Source of the DNA: Halobacteriovoraceae bacterium
Lineage (GTDB): Bacteria > Bdellovibrionota > Bacteriovoracia > Bacteriovoracales > Bacteriovoracaceae
Length of the DNA: 64,000 bases
Direction: 5' to 3'
NCBI GenBank assembly: GCA_002712005.1
Contig: PASP01000011.1
Location: 1-64,000 of the forward strand
This document shows, one piece after another, positions 33,927 to 43,122 of this stretch (the first letter of the stretch is position 1; each line of letters opens with the position of its first letter). The notes below the pieces were generated by a model that was not told the origin of the DNA, did no database searches, and saw nothing but the letters and a program-made list of their open reading frames with translations. The position numbers and the translations under genes are program-made.

Positions 33927-36576
33927 GAATACTATCCTTTAGGCTTGCTACTTTTTCTGAAAATTGTTCAAAATTAAATTTAACTTCTGCTACAACTTCC
34001 TCTTTAGCGTTGGACAAAAACTTCTCATTTTTAAGTTTCTTTTCATATTTAGAGAGTTCTTTCTCAGCTTTAGCAAGATCCTTCTTTAGTCGACCAAGTT
34101 GTTCATCTAGATCGATAACACCTTCAAGAGGAATAAAGACTTCTGTATGTGTTAGCGCTCCCATTAATGACTTTAATGGAGCCTCTTCATTCTTTGTAAC
34201 TACTGTGAGGTTCTTAACTCTTGCTAAAGATTGAAAGCCTACTGCATTATCTTTGTAATAAGTTAGAGCTTCTGGGAGGTCTGTACGTAGGGTTACGTTG
34301 ATCTCTTCTTTAGGTTTAATATTTACACTCGAACGAAGGTTGCGAATAAGAGAGACCGTTTCAACGAATCGGTTCATATCATCTTGTTCTTTTGTGAAAA
34401 TAAGATCAGGATTTTCTTCTGGGTATTCTTGAACAATGAGTAAGTCATCAGAGTCTTCTTTGAGATATGACCACAATTCTTCAGTAATATAAGGAGTAAA
34501 TGGGTGGAGTAAGGCTACAATTTTTTTGAATGTATACTTAAGAACTGTTGCTCTTCGCATTCTGTCTTGTTCGTTTTCAGAATTGAATATGGGCTTTGAT
34601 AATTCAATAAACCAAGAGCAAAACTTGTCGTAAACAAAGCTATAGATCGCAGAGCAAGATTCATCAAACCTAAATTCTTCGATACTTTCATTCATAACTT
34701 TTGTTACAGTATTAAGTTCGGCAAGAATCCATCTCTCTGCAGGATCGAGTTGATCTTTAGAGGGAAGTACAGAATCTGCTTTTTCTAAATTGGGAGCTAT
34801 AAAACGAAATGCATTCCATATTTTATTTATAAAATTACGATATCCACCGATCCTCTCCGGATCTAAGTTGATATTACGATTATAGCCAGAGCCTGCTGCA
34901 AGGGTGAATCTGAAGGCATCGGCACCATATTGGTCAACCATTTCTAGAGGGTCAATCCCATTACCTAGAGATTTACTCATTTTTCGACCCATTTTATCTC
35001 TAACGATGGCATTGATATAAACTTTTTCAAAAGGTGCTTTACCTGTGGATTTTAGAGACATCATCATCATTCTAGCGACCCAAAAAAAGATGATGTCAAA
35101 TCCTGTGATCAGAGTCGATGTAGGGAAGAAGGTTTCGAACTTCTTTTCCTTCATTGCATTTTCATCTGGCCAGCCCAAAGTACTTAAAGGCCATAGTCCA
35201 GAAGAGAACCATGTATCAAGAACATCTGGATCCTGAGTTACTTCTTCTTCGTTACATTTTGGGCAACTTTTTTGATTGTGGTCTTCACTGGCCCATTGGT
35301 GATCACAGCTGCCACAATAGAAAACAGGAATCTGATGTCCCCACCAAAGTTGTCGAGAAAGACACCAGTTCTTAGGCTCGCGCATCCAAGCAAAGTAAGT
35401 ATTTTCCCAGCCTTTTGGATAGAAAGTCGTATCTCCTTTATCCACAGCACGACATGCTTCTTTGGCCATTTCTTCTACATTGAGGAACCATTGTTTTGAA
35501 ACCATGGGTTCAATAACAGCTTTTGAACGATCACCGTGTCCCACCTGATGAGTGTGAGGCTTTTTAGAAATGAGTATTTCAAGTTCTTCTAATTTCTCGA
35601 CAATACTCTTTCTTGCTTTTGAACAAGTTTGTCCTGTCCACTCTAGCCCGTAGTCATTGAGTGTTCCGTCGTTATTTAAAATATTAATGATGGGAAGATC
35701 GTGTCTCTTTCCGATTTCGAAGTCATTGAAGTCGTGTCCTGGAGTTACTTTTAGGCAGCCTGTTCCTTTTTCCATATCAACATAATCATCTCCAATAATA
35801 GGAACTTCACGGTTGCATAGAGGAACAATGGCTGTTTTACCTATAAGGTCTTTAAATCTTTCATCTTCCGGATGAACGCAAACAGCTGTATCTCCGAGTA
35901 GTGTTTCAGGGCGGGTCGTAGCAATTTCAATTTTCTGACCAGTTTCTTTAACTTCATAAAGGAGATGGTAGAAGGTTCCATTAATTTCCTTATGTTCAAC
36001 TTCTGCATCTGAAATAGCTGATTGTAAAACAGGGTCCCAATTAACAATATAATCAGATTGGTAAATAAGCCCTTCGTTATAGAGATCTACAAAAACTTTA
36101 TTAACGGCTTTATGAGGAATTTCATCCATAGTGAAGGTTGAATAATCCCAGTCAGCACTAGCACCCATTGAGCGTTGTTGCTTTGCTATAATTCCGCCAT
36201 ATTCTTCTTTCCATTTCCAAATTTTTTCGATGAATTCTTCTCTGGAAAAATCATGGCGGGTTTTCTTCTCTTCCTTCCAAACAAGCTTTTCAACTACGTT
36301 CTGGGTTGCGATACCTGCGTGATCCATTCCGGGAAGAAAAAGGGCTTCGAATCCTTTCATTCGCTTAAAACGAATGAGGGTGTCTTGAGTCGTAATATCT
36401 AATGCATGTCCAGCGTGGAGACGTCCCGTTACATTAGGTGGGGGCATGATAATTGTATAGCCTTGGCCAGCTTTACCAGGCTTGGGCTTAAAATATCCTT
36501 CTTGTTCCCATTTTGGGTACCATTTTGTTTCAACATCTTGAGAAGAATAAGTTTTTGGTAGTTGTGTATCGCTCAT
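33913..36576 (-). CDS. valS: Valine--tRNA ligase
   Basis: 887-aa class I synthetase. ATP-binding HIGH-type motif PPPNVTGRLHAGHALD near the N-terminus, editing (CP1) domain with TTRPETLLGDTAV, GTGCLKVTPGHDFNDFE, KMSKS loop GRKMSKSLGNG, tRNA-binding helical domain, and a C-terminal coiled coil (DLAKAEKELSKYEKKL). The start is ATG 36576 with GAAAGGTGA upstream, one base after the hisS stop; the frame is open further into hisS but that is not coding for ValS. Co-transcribed with hisS. Confidence 0.98.
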   Translation of the reverse strand: MSDTQLPKTYSSQDVETKWYPKWEQEGYFKPKPGKAGQGYTIIMPPPNVTGRLHAGHALDITTQDTLIRFKRMKGFEALFLPGMDHAGIATQNVVEKLVWKEEKKTRHDFSREEFIEKIWKWKEEYGGIIAKQQRSMGASADWDYSTFTMDEIPHKAVNKVFVDLYNEGLIYQSDYIVNWDPVLQSAISDAEVEHKEINGTFYHLLYEVKETGQKIEIATTRPETLLGDTAVCVHPEDERFKDLIGKTAIVPLCNREVPIIGDDYVDMEKGTGCLKVTPGHDFNDFEIGKRHDLPIINILNNDGTLNDYGLEWTGQTCSKARKSIVEKLEELEILISKKPHTHQVGHGDRSKAVIEPMVSKQWFLNVEEMAKEACRAVDKGDTTFYPKGWENTYFAWMREPKNWCLSRQLWWGHQIPVFYCGSCDHQWASEDHNQKSCPKCNEEEVTQDPDVLDTWFSSGLWPLSTLGWPDENAMKEKKFETFFPTSTLITGFDIIFFWVARMMMMSLKSTGKAPFEKVYINAIVRDKMGRKMSKSLGNGIDPLEMVDQYGADAFRFTLAAGSGYNRNINLDPERIGGYRNFINKIWNAFRFIAPNLEKADSVLPSKDQLDPAERWILAELNTVTKVMNESIEEFRFDESCSAIYSFVYDKFCSWFIELSKPIFNSENEQDRMRRATVLKYTFKKIVALLHPFTPYITEELWSYLKEDSDDLLIVQEYPEENPDLIFTKEQDDMNRFVETVSLIRNLRSSVNIKPKEEINVTLRTDLPEALTYYKDNAVGFQSLARVKNLTVVTKNEEAPLKSLMGALTHTEVFIPLEGVIDLDEQLGRLKKDLAKAEKELSKYEKKLKNEKFLSNAKEEVVAEVKFNFEQFSEKVASLKDSIQKLS

Positions 36577-36577
36577 T

Positions 36578-37906
36578 CTATTCACCTTTCTCTTTCTTTG
36601 CAGATTGGATATGTGTTGCAATAGCTTTGGAATCGTTGAGGTCAAATTCCACTTGTTCTTTTGTTTCTAAGTTTTTAATGAGGACTTTCCCAGCTTCTTT
36701 TTCTGTTTCACCAAAGAGAAGTACGAATTGAGAACCTCTTTTCTCAGCTTCTTTAAAAACTTTTTTGAATTTAATGATCTCTAATCCCATAAAAACCTTG
36801 ATTCCTGCTTTTCTTAATTGTGAAGCAAGAGGTGCAAGATCTAGGAAGCCGCTCTCATTTTGAAAACTAATCATTATATCATTATCCGGCTTACTTAGAT
36901 CAGGCATTAAATTATGGGTAATTAAAAAGTCTTTTAGAGTAACATCTCCAAGACCGAATCCAACCCCTGCGAGTGGCTGCTCATTAAAAATTTGTAAGAG
37001 GCCGGCATAGGCACCGCCACCACAAATGGCACGACGATTATCGGGATGCTTATCAAAGACTTCAAAAACAATACCTGTGTAGTAGTCAAGCCCTCGAACA
37101 ATAGCAGGATCAAATTTGATATATTGATCTAAGCCAGAGGCTTGAGAAAGATTGATGAAGTCACGAAATTGTTCTGAGATTTCAGTAAGCTTTTGTGCTT
37201 CTAGAATAGAAATGAGGTCATCAAATTGAGTTGTTTCTAGATAGGAAAAGAATAAGTCTTGAGCATCTTGACTAATACCTAGCTCAGAGACTTCTTTAGA
37301 GAGAACTTCTTTTGAAACTTTCTTAGATTTATCTACAATTTTGTAGAGTCGATATTGAATATCTTTATCTTCAGAAACTTTCCCAAAGATACCATCGACG
37401 ATAGAGCGATCATTAAGAAGGATTTCAAAATGTTCGCTATTTGCACCATAGTTTTCAAGAAGCTCTTTGACGACAAGGAGGATCTCAAGCTCACCTAAAC
37501 GTCCAGGAGCGCCAAAGATATCACAATTAAATTGCCAATGTTCTCTGAGTCTTCCTTTTTGGGGTCTTTCGTAGCGCATTAAGTTGGGAATAGAGAACCA
37601 TCGAATAGGTTTAGGATATTCTTTATGAATTTGGGCGACCATTCTGGCCAGAGTTGGAGTCATTTCAGGACGAATGGCCACGAATCTTCCCCCTCTATCT
37701 TCAAAGGAATAGATTTGGTCATTGATGAGTTCTTCACCAGACTTTGCTTTATAGAGTTCAACTTCTTCCAAGAGCGGACCATCATAGTGCTCATAACCAA
37801 AAGATTCTGCAGTTAGAGTCATATTTTTAAAGATAAAGTCCTGAATTCTTTTCTCTTGAGGGAAAAAATCCCGAGTGCCTTTGTAGGGCTTTTTCGATAT
37901 GGCCAT
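36578..37906 (-). CDS. hisS: Histidine--tRNA ligase
   Basis: 442-aa class II synthetase. GTRDFFPQEKRIQDFIF, motif 2 region RYERPQKGRLREHWQFNCDIFG, histidine-binding GLDYYTGIVFEVF, motif 3 LAGVGFGLGDVTL and a C-terminal anticodon-binding domain (ASQLRKAGIKVFMGLE). The N-terminal PEMTPTLARMVA block is typical. It is followed by valS with no gap, one transcript on the minus strand. The 173-nt gap to the divergent HD-GYP gene shows no T-box or other leader that I can recognise; an AAAAGTT/AACTTTT inverted repeat lies at 38018-38036. Confidence 0.96.
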   Translation of the reverse strand: MAISKKPYKGTRDFFPQEKRIQDFIFKNMTLTAESFGYEHYDGPLLEEVELYKAKSGEELINDQIYSFEDRGGRFVAIRPEMTPTLARMVAQIHKEYPKPIRWFSIPNLMRYERPQKGRLREHWQFNCDIFGAPGRLGELEILLVVKELLENYGANSEHFEILLNDRSIVDGIFGKVSEDKDIQYRLYKIVDKSKKVSKEVLSKEVSELGISQDAQDLFFSYLETTQFDDLISILEAQKLTEISEQFRDFINLSQASGLDQYIKFDPAIVRGLDYYTGIVFEVFDKHPDNRRAICGGGAYAGLLQIFNEQPLAGVGFGLGDVTLKDFLITHNLMPDLSKPDNDIMISFQNESGFLDLAPLASQLRKAGIKVFMGLEIIKFKKVFKEAEKRGSQFVLLFGETEKEAGKVLIKNLETKEQVEFDLNDSKAIATHIQSAKKEKGE

Positions 37907-38079
37907 AATTGAACCCTTGGTACCTTATTTTAGGGAGTTAGTTGTGTTTATAGGCGGGAATCCTATCAAAAAAGACACGGTTGGTAAAAGAAATGGACCT
38001 AAATCTGTGAATAAATAAAAAGTTTATGCAACTTTTGCCGTCTCTATAGTGATTTCACAACTTTATATATGATAGTTAT

Positions 38080-39099
38080 ATGTCTGAAGAAATTGAAAAA
38101 GATGATAAGGGCACTTCTTATGTTGCTGTTGCCATTGGCAAGGTTGAGCCGGAGAAGGTGCTGGATACCGCGATCTATTTAAAAATTGATGGAAAGTTCC
38201 TCAAGTTTAAACACGCTGGAGATTTCATCGAAGATGAAAAGTTCAATTTCTTTATCCAAAAAAATCTCAAAAATATCTATGTTCTCGAGGAAGAAATAGA
38301 AGCCTTTATGGCCTGGATTTCTGAAAAGAGAAAAGAAGTGGTTGATTCAATTGTTGCTGAAGTTGGTGAAGAGCATAGAGAAGTTGTCGAGAAGAATGAA
38401 GATATTAGAGAGAGGGTATTTGATACGTTTACTGATTTGGAGATAGACAGTGGTATCGTCGATATTCTTCAAGAGCAAGTAAATGAATTTATTTCTGAGG
38501 TTAAGGAGATAGATCTCTCTAAAGCTGTTCTAACTAAGATGTTGAAACATAATGCTTCAACTGCGGATCATGCCTTGAATGTTGCTAACGTAGCTCTTTA
38601 TATGGCGATGGTTCTTGGTCATGGGAATTATCAGGTATTAGAAGATATTTATATGGGAGCTATTTTCCACGACTATTATAAGATGAAAATACCTCCAGAG
38701 GTTTTGGCCAATAAACAGAACTTTCAATATGCCCAAGCGATGGAAGAGCATCCTAAAAAGAGTGCAGCTTCTGTTCGAAAATTAGAAGGTATCAGAGAAG
38801 AAGTGATAAAAATTATCGAACAACATCACGAGCAATATAATGGGACAGGATACCCTGCAAAGCTGAAAGGTGACCAAATTTTTGGTCTTGCTAAAATTGT
38901 ATCGATGGCAAATATTTTCGATAATATTGTTTTAGAAAATAAGAATAAGTCCAAAAAAGAAAAATATAGAGCTGCTATCAAAATACTAGAATATGATAAA
39001 GGAAAGCAGTTTGATCCAGACCTTATTGAGAAGGTGATCACACCGTTAAAGCTAGCCTATGGAGATTATTATATTTCTCCAACCGGAGAGTCCGCTTAA
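38080..39099 (+). CDS. HD-GYP domain protein, probable cyclic-di-GMP phosphodiesterase
   Basis: 339 aa, cytoplasmic. Residues 1-145 form a variable N-terminal domain (VGKVEPEKVLDT-like start, coiled helices). Residues ~155-310 are HD-GYP: STADHALNVANVALYMA, catalytic HD in FHDYYKMKIPPEVL (~196), EEHPKKSAASVRKL, QHHEQYNGTGYPAKLKGDQI (the GYP loop at ~254) and KIVSMANIFDNI. All metal-binding residues appear present. It could degrade c-di-GMP, which in predatory bacteria controls motility and lifestyle switches (family knowledge). No input domain such as REC or PAS is visible. Confidence 0.85.
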   Translation: MSEEIEKDDKGTSYVAVAIGKVEPEKVLDTAIYLKIDGKFLKFKHAGDFIEDEKFNFFIQKNLKNIYVLEEEIEAFMAWISEKRKEVVDSIVAEVGEEHREVVEKNEDIRERVFDTFTDLEIDSGIVDILQEQVNEFISEVKEIDLSKAVLTKMLKHNASTADHALNVANVALYMAMVLGHGNYQVLEDIYMGAIFHDYYKMKIPPEVLANKQNFQYAQAMEEHPKKSAASVRKLEGIREEVIKIIEQHHEQYNGTGYPAKLKGDQIFGLAKIVSMANIFDNIVLENKNKSKKEKYRAAIKILEYDKGKQFDPDLIEKVITPLKLAYGDYYISPTGESA

Positions 39100-39108
39100 T
39101 TATATTAA

Positions 39109-39997
39109 TTACTCTTCCCAATCATTAACAGGCTTAGGCAGCTCCTTTGGAGGAGTATAGCTTGGGTCTGGCTTTAAAAATTCACCCTTTTCATCTCCCG
39201 GAGTCCAAGTATCTTTCTTAGAAGCTTGCCAATCATTAGTAGGGATCGGAATTCCAGCTTTTCGATGCTTTTTGATGATCACATCGAGCTCACTTATGGA
39301 TTCATCTAAGGGAGAGGAAGACTTCTTTATCGCTTTACCAGTGTTAAGAGAAAATAGACGGAGATCCTTAGGATTTAGCGGAGGCAATTGATTACCCTTA
39401 AATCGATAGTAAAGTTTATATTGTGCGATGATGTCTTTTAAAAGTGTAAATTGATGCTTCGTAAGCTGTAAGTTTACCTGCTCTCCGTTGTCTCTATAGA
39501 AAAGATAGACCCAAGGTCTGAGAAGGTCGACTTTCTTTTTGAGACTCATTAGATCGTAGGGGAGATTTTTACGATTTCTATAGTTGAGATATTGTTGGTA
39601 GTTCGCACTTCTTTGAATATCAATAGCATCAGATTTTAGGGCCAGGACTAGCCACTTTGCAAATGGGCTGAGCTTTTTAGAACTTTCTTTTTCTGTAAAT
39701 TGTTTAAGGGTAAAGCTAGCAGGTGGATTGACCTGAGGGGGGTATTTTAAGATCCATTTATAAACAGATGACTTCGCCAAGAAAAAACGGTCGTTAGATG
39801 TAAGGTTCATCATTAAAGAGTCGAGCTCTGTGAGATGAGTTTTTAAATGATTCTTTTCTTCATCGGTTAAGTAATCAAAGTTAAATGATTCTACGAGTGT
39901 CTTTACTTCGTAAGGAAGTTCTTCTTTTGCTATCCATTGGGCCGAAAAAAGGAAACTCGATTTTAAAAGAAAGAAGGCGCAGATTATTTTTTTTCAT
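39109..39997 (-). pseudogene. Exported protein gene with frameshift in an A8 tract after the start codon
   Basis: An open frame of 234 codons begins at 39813, but it continues upstream without a stop as a signal peptide (KKIICAFFLLKSSFLFSA) and QWIAKEELPYEV to a run of eight A (39987-39994). The ATG immediately before the run (39995-39997) is in the other frame; removing one A gives MKKIICAFF... and a 295-aa exported protein. The mature part is Lys/Tyr-rich with a Pro/Trp-rich C-terminus (NDWQASKKDTWTPGDE). Family unknown. The A8 tract could be a read error, a phase-variable tract, or a site of transcriptional slippage. It sits 9 nt after the stop of the upstream gene. Confidence 0.65.
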
Positions 39998-40006
39998 ATA
40001 AATATG

Positions 40007-41092
40007 TTACTGCTGCTCTTCTGTTTTGGCCTTTAATTTATCAAATTCATTTAAATTATTCCGTCCTTTAATAACATAATGCTTGTTTTGATAGGGAAGA
40101 AGAAGCTTTCCATCCATCACAACTAAGTTGGTGGCAAACAGAATATCAGACAGAATTTCTACAGTTTTTGATTTGATGTCAATTTCAGCAGCATCGGTCG
40201 TAATTTTTCCCTCATCAGTACGGTTGGTTTTAATAATGTAGAGTTTCTCATTATCTAAATTACATTTCAGGCTACCCAAATCATTTTCACCACTTTGGTA
40301 GATAATATTTTTTGCGGGAAGAGAGTTGGCCGTTTTTTTATCACTCTTACTAAAATCATATTGAGACAAGGTTGAGCCCTTATTTAAGGGATCTAGACCA
40401 TATTCTCCTGTGAAAAGGCTATCGTTGTTAAGGCATAACTCGATTCTTTTGTTGGGTGTATCCAGTTTTTCGATAACGGAGGTTTTACTGGAATTAACTT
40501 TATGAAGTAAAACTCCTGGCAGACCTTCTTTATTAATATCAGTGTAGACGATGGTGTCGACATCTAACATTTGAACTTCAGGAATAAAATAAGGATTTAA
40601 AGAGTTGGCCATCTTAATAACCGTTTTAATGCTGGGGTTTAGATGATTAATGATATTAAGCGTCCGCTCATTAGGATTATAATAAGAAATGTATTGATCA
40701 TTAAGGTGAAGAGAAATCGGAATCCCTTCGGCTACTTTGCGAATGTTCTTTGTTCCGTATTCAATAACATAAATCTCTTTCTTAGCTGTTAGGGAGAGAT
40801 AGTCATTATAATTTTGATCCGCTTCTAGAATAAGATACTTAAGATTAGGGGAAGCAATAATATTGAATTGAGTTCTGTCTTTAAGACGGATCACTTCTTC
40901 AACTTTGTAATTCGTAGAAAATTGGAAAATACCGTTTACTCTCTGGTAATACGTAAACTTCCCATCATCACTAATGAAGCGGATATTCTTTTTATCTTGT
41001 TTGGTAATAAGTTCAGGTAGCTTAGAATTGGCTTGGACCTGGCTTACTATCAATAGGGACATAAATAGAATTAATGTCTTGATTAGAATCAT
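40007..41092 (-). CDS. Exported protein of unknown function, possible beta-propeller
   Basis: 361 aa from ATG 41092, preceded by AGGAG at ideal spacing; its first 71 nt overlap the end of the upstream gene. Signal peptide LILFMSLLIVSQVQA. The mature part shows repeated short strand patterns with Asp/Asn (KFTYYQRVNGIFQFS, YLILEADQNYNDYLSL, EIYVIEYGTKNIRKVAEG, KTVEILSDILFATNLVV) that look like a WD40/TolB-type propeller, but no signature repeat is firm. The next genes in the unit are exported proteins of unknown function. Confidence 0.6.
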   Translation of the reverse strand: MILIKTLILFMSLLIVSQVQANSKLPELITKQDKKNIRFISDDGKFTYYQRVNGIFQFSTNYKVEEVIRLKDRTQFNIIASPNLKYLILEADQNYNDYLSLTAKKEIYVIEYGTKNIRKVAEGIPISLHLNDQYISYYNPNERTLNIINHLNPSIKTVIKMANSLNPYFIPEVQMLDVDTIVYTDINKEGLPGVLLHKVNSSKTSVIEKLDTPNKRIELCLNNDSLFTGEYGLDPLNKGSTLSQYDFSKSDKKTANSLPAKNIIYQSGENDLGSLKCNLDNEKLYIIKTNRTDEGKITTDAAEIDIKSKTVEILSDILFATNLVVMDGKLLLPYQNKHYVIKGRNNLNEFDKLKAKTEEQQ

Positions 41093-43098
41093 TAGCTCCT
41101 GGATTGGCGTTATTAGAGTTTGTATCATTACTTTCATCATAAAAGGTATTTGGCAGTTTTCTATATTTAGCTTGCTCAGAGAGGGTTAACCCGTAAAGAT
41201 TCCATTGTTTAAGTGGATGCATTTGTTGGTACTTCATCACGGAAGTGAATACCCAGTTCCATGGAGTAAGACGGGGGGAAAGGATATCATCAAAGGCGGT
41301 TCTTAGTACGAGAGTTTTATTTTCGTCTTTTTCAAACATGCCATCGACAATAAAGGGAGCCGGTGTACATTGATTGAAACTTTTTCTTTTGATGACGTTA
41401 GGTAAGAGATCTTCAGCGCATCCTAAACCGTGAATGATACCTTTAGGGTGCTGTTTGAAAAAGATTTGTACCATGGTTAGGTTTTGAAGTTTCTTAGAGG
41501 GGATTTTATAAATTTCTTCTAATGTTGTAGATACACTCTTTTTTTGATCACTCCAATTATTAGGAAAGTAATCAAACTCCAATTTACCTTTGAAAGTAAT
41601 TCCATCAATTTCTTTTTGATTAATAATGATTTTTTTGGGGCAATAGCTATTTGAGCAATTATTTTGATTAAAAGTTATAAAACAACCATTCTTATATTCA
41701 AGAAGTACTGGGCGGTATTCTTTTTCTGTAATGATGCTACATGTGGCCCTCGAGTTTATGAGTCCCATTCTTTGAAGGATGCTGGCGATGATTTTATCTT
41801 CAGAAAGAGGGGACTTTTGAAGAGAGCCTGGAATATAAGCTTTACATATCTCTTTATTTTCAATTTTATCAAAATAGCAGGCTTTTAAGGGCCAACTATC
41901 ATTTCTCTTCGCTGTATTTAAAAAATCATAATAGGTAAAGGTCGCTTCTGATTTACATGATTCAACTGCACTTGAAACACTTCTTTCTTCAAAATGACCT
42001 ATTATTCGATGGAGGTTGGTAATAGAGCCGTTGTCAATTTGACCAGGGCAATCATGAAAATTTGTTTTTAGTCGACCATAATTGAGGGCCATTGAAACCT
42101 GTGAGCAATTTGGACGAGGAAAGATGGCAGAGTAATTTGTTGTGGATTTCGTTGTACAAATTTCGGGTTCATCTTTGAGCTTGGTTGCACAAACCATTTT
42201 TTGGGCATCTGAAAGTTTATGATCAGCAGGTTTGTTTAATAGGGAATTGCATCGGAAGATAAGATTATCTTCAGGAATCTCTCCATTAATAATTTTGGCC
42301 CACGCATCTTGAGCTAAATAGGGTGAACAAAAGAGTGACTTTTCTTCTATAGCGTCACAGAGATTCGTTAAATAGCTTCTTTCAAAATAAGGAATTTGAG
42401 TACTATAGTAATTGGCATCAGAGATGAGTTGATTGATCAACTGTTTTTGAGCTAATGAGAGGTTTTTACGACCTTCTTTGGCCAATTTTGCGCTCTTTCC
42501 TTGTTCTAGAGCATGAGGAATCTTACAAAGGTAGGGAAGGTAATTATTTTTTTTTCCAATCTTTGATGATGCTATCACATTCTGCCTCTGTTTTTGGGAC
42601 AGGATATGGGATAGACATAACCGTTTTCTTTAAGCTTGATCGGCTAAAGATTTTAGAATATTGAGCAAAGCCTTGGCACTTATATTTATAGACTTGATCT
42701 ACAAATTGATCATATCGTATGAGATATTTTTGTCCTTTTCGGACCATCATTAAAAATTCGATCGTGCCAAGTGCACTTCTCAGGAGCTGATTTTCCAAAA
42801 GAGCATAGAGATGGCAGCTGTTGAGATTAATCATCTCAAGATATCTTTTTTCAGAGTGAAGAAAAATACTTTTTAAAAAGAGCGAGTCAATCTCAGACTC
42901 CTGAACCATTTCAAGAGTAGGGTTGAGTTCTACTTTTTGTGAAGATTGAAGTTTTTGATATTGGGAACGAAGCTTTTTTCTAGTGTCTTTGACGATGGTT
43001 TGGAGGGATTCAATCAAGCCTGGGGCTTTTTGAATATTTTCTGTTTGAGAAAATGTGAGACTGCTAAAAAGTATAAGAAATACTAAATAGAGTCTCAC
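41022..43098 (-). pseudogene. Cys-rich exported protein gene split by a frameshift in an A9 tract
   Basis: Two overlapping frames are present: 42544-43098 (184 codons, signal peptide MRLYLVFLILFSSLTFS, ends DSIIKDWKKK) and 41022-42578 (518 codons, no signal peptide). They meet at a run of nine A (42547-42555). With eight A the first would read through as DWKKNNYLPYLCKIPHALE..., giving one ~691-aa periplasmic protein with many Cys (CDAIEEKSLFC, CTTKSTTNYS, NNCSNSYCPKK). A downstream frame rich in Cys but without a signal peptide makes little sense alone, which supports one gene. Family unknown. Alternatively two genuinely overlapping genes, which is less likely. Confidence 0.6.
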
Positions 43099-43122
43099 AT
43101 TAAAATCCTTTTTTACATCAAT

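Noticed and set aside
36577-36645. 23-residue N-terminal extension of ValS
   Set aside because: Lies inside the end of hisS; ATG 36576 has the ribosome site and the family start.
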